Both the position numbers and the translations under genes were made by a program. The notes below the pieces were generated by a model. The model did not search any database. It had not been told where the DNA came from and was given only the letters and a program-made list of their open reading frames with translations. Source: an uncultured Acidobacteriia bacterium (GTDB taxonomy: Bacteria > Acidobacteriota > Terriglobia > Bryobacterales > Bryobacteraceae). From it: a stretch of 64,000 nt of DNA. This document shows positions 27,174 to 39,069 of the stretch, in pieces. Location of the stretch: contig CAIUOG010000104.1 of assembly GCA_903900705.1 (NCBI GenBank), forward strand, positions 27,891 to 91,890. The letters are read 5' to 3'. Every line of letters starts with the position of its first letter. The stretch's first letter is position 1.

Positions 27174-27878
27174 TTACTGACGGCTGTATTTATCGCCGTG
27201 ACGGTCCGCAAGCGTTCGGGGCAGAAAGACCGTCTGCGAGATGGTGTTGGCGCCCTGCGAGCTTCTCACCGCGTCCACATGAACGGTGCCGGCCTGGCGC
27301 ATGCCGATCACGGCCAGTTCATAGCGGTCTGAGACTTCCAGCTTGTCGAAGAGCCGCGAAAAATAGACCTTCACCGTACCGACGGAGATCCCCAGTTTGC
27401 CGGCGATCTCTTTGTTACTCAGACCCTGGGTTACCAGGCTGACCAACTGACTTTCGCGTTTCGTCAAATGGCAGGAGCGACTGGACACTACCGCCTGCGC
27501 AATGGAGGGCGGCACCCAGATGCCGCCATGCAGAACCGTATCGATACAGGCCACAACTTCCGCAGCCGTGGTGCAATCGAGAATCACGCCCTGAACACCG
27601 GAGCGCAGGGCGCTGAGTGCGGGTTCACTGGAACTGACGCGCTCCCAGACAATCAGAGGCAGGTCCGGCTCGGCTGAGCGAAGAAAGCGAATCATCTCGG
27701 AAGAGCGTTCCGGTGGCGCATCCAGAATCAGAAGCGCCGGTGCGAGAGTGGCGAATAGATTTCCGGACTCAGTGTGGAAGTCAAGGCCGAGCGAGACGAG
27801 TTCATGCATGGGCAGAACCGCCTGGCGCAAACCAGCGCCAAATACCTCCCTGTCGGAATATAGACCGATTTTGGCCAT
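27174..27878 (-). CDS. LuxR/NarL-type regulator with degenerate receiver domain
   Basis: This protein has 234 residues from ATG 27878, which has AAGGAG 3 nt upstream; a TTG at 27908 is an alternative. The C-terminal half carries a GerE helix-turn-helix (LTKRESQLVSLVTQGLSNKE, then LGISVGTVKVYFSRLFDKL). The N-terminal half resembles a receiver: LLILDAP supplies the phospho-Asp position, but the acidic pair after strand 1 is reduced to SDRE and the conserved Lys near the end is missing. It may work without phosphorylation. No sensor kinase is adjacent. The export cluster starts 128 nt away in the opposite direction and is a plausible target. Confidence 0.85.
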   Translation of the reverse strand: MAKIGLYSDREVFGAGLRQAVLPMHELVSLGLDFHTESGNLFATLAPALLILDAPPERSSEMIRFLRSAEPDLPLIVWERVSSSEPALSALRSGVQGVILDCTTAAEVVACIDTVLHGGIWVPPSIAQAVVSSRSCHLTKRESQLVSLVTQGLSNKEIAGKLGISVGTVKVYFSRLFDKLEVSDRYELAVIGMRQAGTVHVDAVRSSQGANTISQTVFLPRTLADRHGDKYSRQ

Positions 27879-28005
27879 GGGCTCCTTCGTCTGCTTGTTG
27901 ATCGGCAATACCCCGGGAGAACTTTAGTCCCTGCTGCCGACTTTTACTCCCCCTGCGAACTTTTGTCCCTCCGGCGCGTATTTACCGGGGAGAGCGATTG
28001 TCAAA

Positions 28006-29202
28006 ATGGCAAAGAAAAGTAAACGGTGGCTTTGGATCGGTGGGACGCTGGTTGTTCTCGGCGGAGGCGCGGCCTTCACGGTCCGGGCGCTGACCAACAA
28101 ACCCGTGAAAATCGATACGGAGAAGATCGCCAAGGTCGAACGGATCGATCTGGCGCGCTCGGTGGTTGCGACCGGCAAGATCCAGCCGGAGATTCAGGTC
28201 GAAATCAAGAGCAAGGCCAGCGGCATCATACAGAAATTACCGGTAAATGTGGGAGATATCGTACACAAAGGCCAGGTACTTTGTGAACTGGACCAGAACG
28301 ACCTGCTTCCGGCGCTGCGCCAGCAGCAGGCGGCGCTGCACGTGGCGGAGGCGAACGTGAAGTCCGCAGAGGCCGATTATGAGCGGGTCAGGGTGGATGC
28401 GGCAGGCCCTGATGTGCCGTTTCTGAAGCGCGACGCCGAACGAGCGCGGAAGATGTTCGCCGACGGACTGATTGCGCAGAACGCGCGCGATGACGCCGAG
28501 AAGAACTACCAACTGGCGGTGCAGAAGCAGGAGTCGGCCAAAGCAAATGTGGGTACGGCCAACGCCGCGATTTCCAAAGCAAAAGCGTCGCTCGAACAAC
28601 AGCAGGCTGTGGTCGCCATGGCGGAGGAGAATCTTCGGAATGCCACCATCATTTCGCCCATCGACGGCGTTGTGCTGTCACGCGACAGCGAGGTGGGCAC
28701 AGCGGTCAGTTCGATTCTTGTGGTGGGTTCCAGCGCGACGCTCATCATGACTCTGGGCGATCTGAATCAGGTCTATGTGAAGGGCAAGGCGGACGAAAGC
28801 GACGTTGGCAGAATCTGGCTGGGGCAACCCGCGCGCATCACCGTGGAATCTTTCAAAGACCAGAAGTTTGAAGGCCGGGTGACCAAGATCTCGCCCATGG
28901 GGACGGAGAAAGACAACGTCACAACGTTCGAAGTGCGCGTGTCGATTTCCAACGATAAACATCTGCTGAAAGCCCAGATGACGGCGAATGCCGAGATCAT
29001 TCTCGAAGAAAAGAAAAAGGTCCTTGCGATACCGGAAGGCGCGGTCGTCTACAACAAAGACAAATCCACCTCCGTTGAGATTCCTGATGCGACTGGCGAG
29101 AAGGGTGTGCGGAAGATCGCGATTACGACGGGCATCAGCAACGGCGCGAAGACCGAGATTCTGAAGGGACTCAGCGAGGGGCAGCAGGTCGTGCTGCAGT
29201 AG
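28006..29202 (+). CDS. Membrane fusion protein of MacA/HlyD type (ABC efflux adaptor)
   Basis: This 398-residue periplasmic adaptor is anchored by one N-terminal helix (residues 8-28). Two lipoyl-like half-motifs (SKASGIIQKLPVNVGDIVHK and ATIISPIDGVVLSRDSEVG) flank a coiled coil of about 100 residues. A beta-barrel with MTLGDLNQVYVKGKADESD and a membrane-proximal domain follow, as in MacA. It links inner-membrane permeases to an outer-membrane channel. Two MacB-like permeases follow at 2 and 6 nt spacing. No TolC-like or ATPase gene is adjacent. Confidence 0.9.
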   Translation: MAKKSKRWLWIGGTLVVLGGGAAFTVRALTNKPVKIDTEKIAKVERIDLARSVVATGKIQPEIQVEIKSKASGIIQKLPVNVGDIVHKGQVLCELDQNDLLPALRQQQAALHVAEANVKSAEADYERVRVDAAGPDVPFLKRDAERARKMFADGLIAQNARDDAEKNYQLAVQKQESAKANVGTANAAISKAKASLEQQQAVVAMAEENLRNATIISPIDGVVLSRDSEVGTAVSSILVVGSSATLIMTLGDLNQVYVKGKADESDVGRIWLGQPARITVESFKDQKFEGRVTKISPMGTEKDNVTTFEVRVSISNDKHLLKAQMTANAEIILEEKKKVLAIPEGAVVYNKDKSTSVEIPDATGEKGVRKIAITTGISNGAKTEILKGLSEGQQVVLQ

Positions 29203-29204
29203 CC

Positions 29205-30464
29205 ATGACGTACCTGACGGAATTGCTGCGGCAGGTGATGGGCAGCCTGCTGCGGAACAAGCTGCGCAGCTTTCTCACCATGGCAGGCATTGCCTGGGGA
29301 ATTACGTCCATCGTGCTCATCGTCGCGATGGGCGATGGCTTCAAAGAGGGCCAGCGCAACAACACGAAATCACTGGGCGAAAATCTGGTGATCCTGTTCG
29401 GCGGCAGGACGGAACTGCAGGCCGGAGGGGAACGGGCGGGCCGGCGGATCCGGCTCAACTATTCGGACGTGGAAAACCTGCGTCGCGAGGCGTATCTGCT
29501 GAAGATTGTGGCGGCGGAACTGGAAGGAAACGTCCGTGCCACCAGCCCGTTCAACAGCGGCTCCTTCGAGGTGAGCGGAGTGGAGGCGCACTTTCCGCAA
29601 CTCCGCACCATCCCGCTCGATCAGGGCCGCTTTTTCACCGCTGAAGAAGAGCAGCAGGGGCGTCGCGTCTGCGTGATTGGCGTGGATGTGAAGAAACAGT
29701 TGTTTGGCACGCGCCCAAACGTCAACGGAACCTCGCTGGCGATCAATGGTATTCCCTATCGGATCATCGGCGTGATGGCGGGCAAGGAACAGAACAGCAG
29801 TTATTCCGGGCTCGACGAAAAAAAGATCTGGCTGCCCTACACCACAATGACCCGCGACGTACCGCCCCCGCAGAAATACTACGTGCCGGGCTATCTGGAC
29901 GAGATTCTCTATCAGCCGGTGTCACTCGCGCAGTATGAGGAAGCGCAACTGCAGGCGAAGAAAATCATCGGTCGGGCGCACGGCTTCAGTTCAAAAGACA
30001 AGAGCGCGCTGGGCGTGTGGGATACAGTTGAGAACCAGAAGCAGGTAGACGGAATCTTTGATTCCATGACCGTGTTTCTGGCGTTCATCGGCTTTGTGAC
30101 CCTTTCATTGGGCGGCATCGGAGTGATGAACATCATGCTGGTCACGGTTTCAGAAAGAACGCGCGAGATCGGCCTTCGCAAGGCTCTGGGCGCCACGCGG
30201 CTACGCATTCTGATGGACTTTCTGGTGGAAGGCTGTGTGCTGGCGTTTACGAGCGGCATTGTGGGCTGGGCCATCGCCTTTGGGCTTTCGAGCGCGCTCA
30301 AACTGGTGCAGATGCCGGAGATGTTCCCCGGTCTGCCTGTGAGCATAATCACCACTGTGGCGTCTTTCTGCGCGCTCACGTTGATCGCGGTGGCATCCGC
30401 GCTGTATCCCGCGTGGCGCGCGGCGTCGCTGACGCCGGTGGAGGCATTGCGCTATGAACGGTGA
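29205..30464 (+). CDS. MacB/FtsX-type ABC transporter permease 1
   Basis: This 419-residue permease has the MacB core layout: one N-terminal helix (NKLRSFLTMAGIAWGITSIV), a large periplasmic domain (about 45-280) and three C-terminal helices starting FLAFIGFVTLSLGGIGVMNI, followed by SERTREIGLRKALGATR. The ATPase domain fused in true MacB is absent. It is paired with a second permease of the same length, so they may form a heterodimer driven by an unlinked ATP-binding subunit. The substrate is unknown. Confidence 0.92.
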   Translation: MTYLTELLRQVMGSLLRNKLRSFLTMAGIAWGITSIVLIVAMGDGFKEGQRNNTKSLGENLVILFGGRTELQAGGERAGRRIRLNYSDVENLRREAYLLKIVAAELEGNVRATSPFNSGSFEVSGVEAHFPQLRTIPLDQGRFFTAEEEQQGRRVCVIGVDVKKQLFGTRPNVNGTSLAINGIPYRIIGVMAGKEQNSSYSGLDEKKIWLPYTTMTRDVPPPQKYYVPGYLDEILYQPVSLAQYEEAQLQAKKIIGRAHGFSSKDKSALGVWDTVENQKQVDGIFDSMTVFLAFIGFVTLSLGGIGVMNIMLVTVSERTREIGLRKALGATRLRILMDFLVEGCVLAFTSGIVGWAIAFGLSSALKLVQMPEMFPGLPVSIITTVASFCALTLIAVASALYPAWRAASLTPVEALRYER

Positions 30465-30470
30465 ACGCCC

Positions 30471-31730
30471 ATGACACTGCGCAGCCTACTTGCCGAAGCG
30501 CTTTCAGCACTCCGGTTCAACCGGCAGAGAAGCCTGCTCACCATGGCCAGCCTCGCCTGGGGCGTGGCCTGTTTCGTGATCCTTTATTCCTACGGCGAAG
30601 GTTTTGGTTTCGCGCTGCAGAGTTCGTTTCAGGCGGTGGGGCAGGACCTGGTGCTGCTGTTCGGCGGCCAGACCTCGAAACAGGCGGGCGGAGAGCGCGC
30701 CGGTCACAAGATCCGGCTCGAAGAGGACGATGTCCAGGCGATTCGCGACACGGTGCCGATGGTGGGCGCGATTTCGAGCGAAGTGATGGTACGCGGCGCA
30801 ACGGTAGTGCGCGGCTACCGGCAACAGAACATGTCCCTGCGCGGAGTGGAACCCGCATACGGCAGGATCCGCAACATGACCATGTCGTCCGGGCGATGGC
30901 TCTCACCGGAGGATTCCGCGACCAGAGAGCGGGTGGCCGTGATTGGCGCGAAGGCGGCGGAGAAACTGTTTGGCGATATTCCGCCGGTCGGCGAGTACAT
31001 CACAATCCGCGGGACCCGGTTCCAGGTGATCGGGCTGCTGAAAACCAAGACGCAGATCTCGAACTACAACACGCCGGATAACGAATGCCTGTTTATTCCG
31101 TATTCGACGGCTTCATTATTCCGCAATACGCGGTATCCGGACGACATCGTCTGGATGCCCGCCAATCCGCTGTTCCGGAAGCAGGCGGTCCGGGATGTGC
31201 GGGCGACGCTCGGGCGGATCCACAACTTTGTCCCCACCGACGAGCGCGCGCTGGAGGTCATCATCTTCAACGAATTTATGAAGGTGATTGACGCCATGAC
31301 AATTGCGCTGCAGGTACTTCTCGGGCTGATCGGCGCGCTGACGCTGGCGATCGGCGGCATCGGGCTGACCAACATCATGCTGGTTTCGGTGACCCAGCGG
31401 ACCCGGGAGATCGGTGTACTGAAGTCGATCGGCGCAACGAAGGCCGGGATCCTGTTGCAGTTTCTGTTCGAAGCGATGGTGATCGTGACGGCGGGCGGGT
31501 TGCTGGGCGTGGCGATTGGCTGGAGCGTGACGGCGGGCATTCAGACGCTGCCGCTGCTGGGGCCGCTGTTTAAGGACGACTCGGGCGGTGGAGACATCCA
31601 TCTGAAGATTTCGACCTTCGCCGTGGTGACGTCGACGGTGGTGCTGGAACTCATCGGGATCATCGCAGGGCTCCTGCCCGCGCTGAAGGCATCACGGATG
31701 GACCCGATTGACGCGCTGCGATACGAGTAA
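30471..31730 (+). CDS. MacB/FtsX-type ABC transporter permease 2
   Basis: This 419-residue permease is homologous to the one before it. It shares the N-terminal helix pattern (RQRSLLTMASLAWGVACFVI), a similar GQDLVLLFGGQTSKQAGGER segment and the C-terminal IGGIGLTNIMLVSVTQRTRE followed by IGVLKSIGATKAG. It has no ATPase domain. The two permeases and the MacA-like adaptor form one operon. Sequence drift between the permeases suggests separate roles in a heterodimer rather than a recent copy. Confidence 0.92.
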   Translation: MTLRSLLAEALSALRFNRQRSLLTMASLAWGVACFVILYSYGEGFGFALQSSFQAVGQDLVLLFGGQTSKQAGGERAGHKIRLEEDDVQAIRDTVPMVGAISSEVMVRGATVVRGYRQQNMSLRGVEPAYGRIRNMTMSSGRWLSPEDSATRERVAVIGAKAAEKLFGDIPPVGEYITIRGTRFQVIGLLKTKTQISNYNTPDNECLFIPYSTASLFRNTRYPDDIVWMPANPLFRKQAVRDVRATLGRIHNFVPTDERALEVIIFNEFMKVIDAMTIALQVLLGLIGALTLAIGGIGLTNIMLVSVTQRTREIGVLKSIGATKAGILLQFLFEAMVIVTAGGLLGVAIGWSVTAGIQTLPLLGPLFKDDSGGGDIHLKISTFAVVTSTVVLELIGIIAGLLPALKASRMDPIDALRYE

Positions 31731-31735
31731 CGCGG

Positions 31736-32902
31736 CTACCAACCAAGCGCCACGCGGTAGCCGTCGTAGACTTTGTTGAACACCGCGTCCCATGATTCTC
31801 CGGTGGCCTGGAGTCGCGCGGCTTCCGCCATGCGCCTGCGCGTGGAGGCTTCGTTCAGCAGTCTGGCGGTGAGCGAGATGAACTCGCCCGCGCTATGGGC
31901 CACGAAGCCGGAGACGCCGGGGTTGACGATGAACTTCGGACCGCCGGCATCCGTCACCACGGCGGGCACCTGGGAGGCGAAGGCTTCGAGGACCACGTTG
32001 CCGAAGGTATCGGTGCGGGAGGGGAACGTGAAGACGTCCATGTTCGCGTAGGCTTCGGCCAGTTCCTCACCCCGTTTGATGCCGGGAATATCGGCATTTT
32101 CGAGGTTGCCCGCAAGCCACTCTTTCTCGCTGCCGTCGCCGATGATGACGAAGCGGAACGGTGGGACACCCACCGCTTTGAGGCCGAGTTCAAGGTCCCG
32201 CAGGAAGCGCACGCTCTTCTCCGGCGTGATGCGTCCCACGTAACCCAGCCGCAGAACGCCATCGTTCACGGTGCGTTTCGCCGGATGGAAAAGCTGGGTA
32301 TCGATGCCGCGCTTCATCAGGAAGGTCGGCTTGCCGGTGTGTTTCCCCACCAGGTCCACCAGTTCATCATTGGGCGCATAGAGCACCTGACCCAGCTTAT
32401 AAAATGCCATCACGATGCGGAGAATAGCGGCTTCGCTGCTTTTCTCGACGCCCCGGCGCAGCCGGTCCGGTGTCCAGGCAAGTGACTTTCCGAGGCGCAT
32501 GGAACCGAATTCGTGCAGGTTCGTGTGCCAGGAAATGGCCAGGGGAAGCTTGCGTTTTTTGGCGTAAAACGTCCCGATTTCGCTGACGTCGCCCGGGCTG
32601 ACCACGTGAATGATGTCCGGCCGGAAATCTTCCAGCAGACGCCCGATGTCGGGTCCGTGGCGGAACAGAAAGGGATCATGCCAGAGGCCGCGATCGAGTT
32701 CAAACGAGAGTGGGCCGCGTTTCAGTTCGAGGTTAGTGACGGAGCCGTCCGGGGTCAGCTGTGTCCCCGCCGCGCCGCGTATACAGAGGAACGGGTGGCC
32801 ATGACGCCGCGCGAAATCCGTGAGTTGACGGCTGGTGAGCGCAACGCCGTTGATTTCCTGATAAGTGTCGGTAAAGAAAGCTACGCGGGGAATGCGCTGC
32901 AC
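31736..32902 (-). CDS. GT4-family glycosyltransferase
   Basis: This 388-residue cytoplasmic or peripheral-membrane transferase has the GT-B fold. The N-terminal part has FTDTYQEINGVALTSRQL, DIIHVVSPGDVSEIG and HTNLHEFG. The C-terminal part has LGYVGRITPEKSVRFL, FVIIGDGSEKEWL and FPSRTDTFGNVVLEAFASQV, the retaining GT4 nucleotide-sugar site with its EX7E-like glutamates. It resembles mannosyl- or sulfoquinovosyl-type lipid glycosyltransferases. Donor and acceptor are unknown. GTG start. It follows secA on the same strand after 57 nt and ends facing the permease operon. Confidence 0.9.
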   Translation of the reverse strand: MQRIPRVAFFTDTYQEINGVALTSRQLTDFARRHGHPFLCIRGAAGTQLTPDGSVTNLELKRGPLSFELDRGLWHDPFLFRHGPDIGRLLEDFRPDIIHVVSPGDVSEIGTFYAKKRKLPLAISWHTNLHEFGSMRLGKSLAWTPDRLRRGVEKSSEAAILRIVMAFYKLGQVLYAPNDELVDLVGKHTGKPTFLMKRGIDTQLFHPAKRTVNDGVLRLGYVGRITPEKSVRFLRDLELGLKAVGVPPFRFVIIGDGSEKEWLAGNLENADIPGIKRGEELAEAYANMDVFTFPSRTDTFGNVVLEAFASQVPAVVTDAGGPKFIVNPGVSGFVAHSAGEFISLTARLLNEASTRRRMAEAARLQATGESWDAVFNKVYDGYRVALGW

Positions 32903-32959
32903 TGGTCGAAGTTTAGCGCATCCCCGATTTCAGGATTGTGACAATTGGAAGACGAGCGT

Positions 32960-35797
<2,838 letters not shown>

Positions 35798-35860
35798 AGA
35801 GGGGTAGATTCCATTTTAGCGTGAATGATACCCTTGGGCTTCCTGGAGGGCGTTTCCGCT

Positions 35861-36280
35861 ATGCGAAGTATCAACATCATTGATTACGAAGAAGCGCGGG
35901 AGATTGTTTCCGCTATCCTCGCCGACGTTTCCGCCGGGGGCGCGAACACCGCCGTGGTGGCCGTTGTGGACCCCTGGGGCGAGCTGATCGCCTTCGCCCG
36001 GATGGACGGCGCGCCGGTCTCCAGCGTGCGCATCGCCATGAACAAGGCCTACACGGCGGCGCGGGAACGGAAAGCGAGCGAAGAAATCGGGAAGAAGGCG
36101 CGGCATCCTGAGAAGGGTTTTGAGATCGATTACTTCGGGGACGACCGGTTCACTGGCTGGGGCGGCGGTGTGCCCGTGCTGCGGAACGGTCAGGTGGCGG
36201 GCGCCGTGGCCGTGAGCGGATTGCCGCAGGTGGAGGACATCCGGCTGGCCACCTGGGCGGCGGCGAAACTGGCGGGCTGA
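35861..36280 (+). CDS. GlcG/HbpS-family protein
   Basis: This protein has 139 residues from ATG 35861, with GGAGGG 10 nt upstream; the extra codons before it are not needed. The fold is recognised from AILADVSAGGANTAVVAVVDPWGELIAFARMDGA-type strands (residues about 17-50), then MNKAYTAA, GGGVPVLRNGQVAGAVAVSG and a terminal helix. HbpS binds haem and senses redox stress; GlcG lies in glycolate operons, but its role is unclear. Here it stands alone, divergent from secA. Confidence 0.88.
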   Translation: MRSINIIDYEEAREIVSAILADVSAGGANTAVVAVVDPWGELIAFARMDGAPVSSVRIAMNKAYTAARERKASEEIGKKARHPEKGFEIDYFGDDRFTGWGGGVPVLRNGQVAGAVAVSGLPQVEDIRLATWAAAKLAG

Positions 36281-36315
36281 AGCGGGTAGCGGTTTGCTAC
36301 ATTGACTCCATCGTT

Positions 36316-39057
36316 ATGCTGCGCGCACCCGCACTTCTTCTATCCCTTGCAATTGTCGCCCCGGTATTCGGGCAGGCACCGGCTGAGAATGCCTGGTGGC
36401 CCGGCGCGAAATACAATCCGGCCATCCCCACGGTCAAACAGGTGCTCGGCTATGAGCCGGGGGAAAAGATCACCACCACGGCGGGCATCGCCACGTATCT
36501 GGAGGCGCTTGCCAGGGCGTCTCCCCGCATCCGGCTCTACTCCTACGCGCAGACCTGGGAAGGGCGGAAGCTGATCTATGCCGTGATCGCGTCGGAAGAC
36601 AAAATGCGGCGGATCGATGAGATCAAAGCGTCGTGGGTGAAGTTCTCCGATCCCAAGGTGACGAAACCGGCCGATGCGAAGCGCCTCGAAGCGTCCCTGC
36701 CGGCCATTGTGTGGCTGGGTTACGGCGTACACGGCAACGAGATTTCCTCCTGCGACGCCGCGCTCATAACCGCCTATCATCTGCTGGCGGCGCAGGGCGA
36801 CCCGGTGGTCGACAAAATTCTGAAGAACGACATACTGCTGCTCGATCCGAGCCAGAATCCCGATGGCCGCGACCGGTTTGTTCATTTCTATGAACAGAAC
36901 GTGGGCCTGGAGCCGAATGCCAGTCAGATCTCAGCGGAACATACCGAACCCTGGCCGGGCGGGCGCACGAATCACTACTTCTTTGATCTGAACCGCGACT
37001 GGCTGACCGCAACGCAGCCCGAGTCCCAGGGGCGCATCAAGATGCTGCGCGAGTGGATGCCGGTGGTTGCCATCGATCTGCACGAGATGGGCAGCGACTC
37101 GACTTACTACTTCACGCCGGAGGCAGACCCCTACAATCCCTTCCTGCCGGCCGATCTGAAGAAGACGATGGAAATCATCGGCAAAAATAACGCGAAATGG
37201 TTTGACCAGTACGGCTTCGACTACTTCACGCGTGACACGTACGACAACTGGTACCCGGGCTACGGGGCGAGCTGGCCGATGTATTACGGCGGGCTCGCGG
37301 CGACCTATGAACAGGCTTCGTCGCGCGGATTGGTGGTCCGTAAGTCTGATGGGACGATCATGCCGTATCGCGACACCGTGCGGCACCACTTTGTGGCGTC
37401 CGTTTCGACGCTGGAATCCGCGGCTGACAACAAGGCGAAGTTCATCAACGGGCTTTATCAGTACCGTGTCGACGGCATTGAACAGGGCGCCAGGGACGCT
37501 GTGCGGGAGTACCTGCTCCCGCCCGGTCACGACGCCTCGGCAACGACCAAACTGGCGGCCATCCTGGCGAGTCACGGGATCGAAGTACGGCAGGCGAAGA
37601 CGGCGTTCACCGGTGGGGGCAAAGAGTATCCGGCGGGCACTTATGCGATTTCCCTGTCGCAACCGCAGCGGATGTTGATCCACACACTGCTCGATCCGCA
37701 GACGCCGTTTGAAGAGAAGTTTCTGAAAGAGCAGGAGCGCCGGCGCGCGCGGCGGCTGCGGCATCAGATTTACGACATCACCGCGTGGTCTTTGCCTTTT
37801 CTGTTTAACGTGGAAACCATCGGCGTTACGGAAGCCGTGAAGGGCGATTTCGCAGTGGTGACGCCGAAGCCGGTGACGCCCGGAACCGTTCATGGCGGAA
37901 AAGCCTCGGTGGCCTATCTGATCCCGTGGGGAACCCAGGCGGCAGGGCGGTTCCTCGCGGCGGCGGAGCGCGAAAACATCCGGCTGTGGAGCGCGGACGA
38001 GGCGTTCACGATTCCCGGACACCCGAAGTTTGCCTCGGGAACGCTGATCGTGAAGGTGCATGAGAATGCCGCGAGTGTGCATGACCGGGTAGCGAAACTG
38101 GCGGAATCGACCGGAGCTGATGTGTACGCGGTGGCCTCGGGCTGGACGGAGGAAGGCCCGAACTTCGGGAGCCAGTTCGTACAGCTGATGCGGAAGCCGG
38201 AGATCGCGATTGCGTGGGATACGCCGTCGGCCGCGGGTTCGGCCGGCGCGGTGCGGTTCGTGCTGGAACGGCAGTATGGGTATCCCACGACGCCCATTCG
38301 GACGGCCAATCTGGCAACGGCGGATCTGAGCCGGTTCAACGTGCTGATTCTGCCGGATTCGCAGGGAGGCTATGGGAGTTCGATCAACGCGGCGGGCATT
38401 GACAACCTGAAGCGCTGGGTGGCGGGCGGCGGGACAATCATCGGCATCGAAGGAGCCCTGTCGTTCCTGACCGACGCGCGCACGGGTTTCCTCGCCTCTG
38501 CGGCGGAAGGCAAAGCGGTGGGTGTGGCGACGGATTCGAAACCGGCCAGCGGCGGGGGTGCGGGTGCGGGAGCGGGAGCAGGAGCCGGAGCCGGCGCGGC
38601 CGGCGGCCCGCCAACACCGCCTCCGGCAGGCAAGCTTCTGGCAACGGAAGCGGATTACGCCAAAGCCGTGCTGCCTGCGAGCGAACCGCCGGACACGGTG
38701 CCGGGGGCGATTGTGAAGGCCAAAGTCGACCAGGAGTATTGGGCCACGGTCGGCGTGCCCCCGACCGTCTACGCGATGTACACCGGGCGCGGCATCTACT
38801 CGCCGCTGGCGACGGATAAGGGCGTGAACGCGGTTTCGTTCGAAGCGCCGGAGAGCGTGCTGGCGTCTGGCTATATGTGGGAAGAGAACAGGAAGCAACT
38901 GGCGCGGAAGCCGATGATGATGGTGGCCACGCAGGGGCGCGGCGTCGTCATCGGCTTCGCGGCGGATCCGAATTTCCGGGCTTATCTGGACGGGCTGAAC
39001 GTGCTGTTCCTCAATGCCGTTTTCCGCGGACCTGCACATTCCCGGCCGGCGCCCTGA
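36316..39057 (+). CDS. Secreted M14-family zinc carboxypeptidase-like protein
   Basis: This 913-residue protein has a signal peptide (MLRAPALLLSLAIVAPVFGQ). The M14 domain covers about residues 50-380. Zinc ligands are H139 and E142 in VHGNEIS and H256 in IDLHEMG, with NPDGRDRF between them. The catalytic Glu near the end of the domain is not obvious. The C-terminal half has a class-I amidotransferase-like stretch (FNVLILPDSQGGYG, then GGTIIGIEG). It contains an Ala/Gly-only linker of about 18 residues followed by a Pro-rich stretch, encoded by repeated GGNGCN units at about 38551-38602. It probably trims peptides outside the cell. Confidence 0.87.
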   Translation: MLRAPALLLSLAIVAPVFGQAPAENAWWPGAKYNPAIPTVKQVLGYEPGEKITTTAGIATYLEALARASPRIRLYSYAQTWEGRKLIYAVIASEDKMRRIDEIKASWVKFSDPKVTKPADAKRLEASLPAIVWLGYGVHGNEISSCDAALITAYHLLAAQGDPVVDKILKNDILLLDPSQNPDGRDRFVHFYEQNVGLEPNASQISAEHTEPWPGGRTNHYFFDLNRDWLTATQPESQGRIKMLREWMPVVAIDLHEMGSDSTYYFTPEADPYNPFLPADLKKTMEIIGKNNAKWFDQYGFDYFTRDTYDNWYPGYGASWPMYYGGLAATYEQASSRGLVVRKSDGTIMPYRDTVRHHFVASVSTLESAADNKAKFINGLYQYRVDGIEQGARDAVREYLLPPGHDASATTKLAAILASHGIEVRQAKTAFTGGGKEYPAGTYAISLSQPQRMLIHTLLDPQTPFEEKFLKEQERRRARRLRHQIYDITAWSLPFLFNVETIGVTEAVKGDFAVVTPKPVTPGTVHGGKASVAYLIPWGTQAAGRFLAAAERENIRLWSADEAFTIPGHPKFASGTLIVKVHENAASVHDRVAKLAESTGADVYAVASGWTEEGPNFGSQFVQLMRKPEIAIAWDTPSAAGSAGAVRFVLERQYGYPTTPIRTANLATADLSRFNVLILPDSQGGYGSSINAAGIDNLKRWVAGGGTIIGIEGALSFLTDARTGFLASAAEGKAVGVATDSKPASGGGAGAGAGAGAGAGAAGGPPTPPPAGKLLATEADYAKAVLPASEPPDTVPGAIVKAKVDQEYWATVGVPPTVYAMYTGRGIYSPLATDKGVNAVSFEAPESVLASGYMWEENRKQLARKPMMMVATQGRGVVIGFAADPNFRAYLDGLNVLFLNAVFRGPAHSRPAP
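38551..38602 (+). repeat. Low-complexity GGNGCN hexamer run inside the M14 peptidase gene
   Basis: The DNA repeats GGTGCG/GGAGCG/GGAGCA/GGAGCC units in frame and encodes alternating Gly-Ala. It forms a flexible linker, and its length could vary between strains by slippage. Confidence 0.7.
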
Positions 39058-39069
39058 GGCCGGGCAGTC

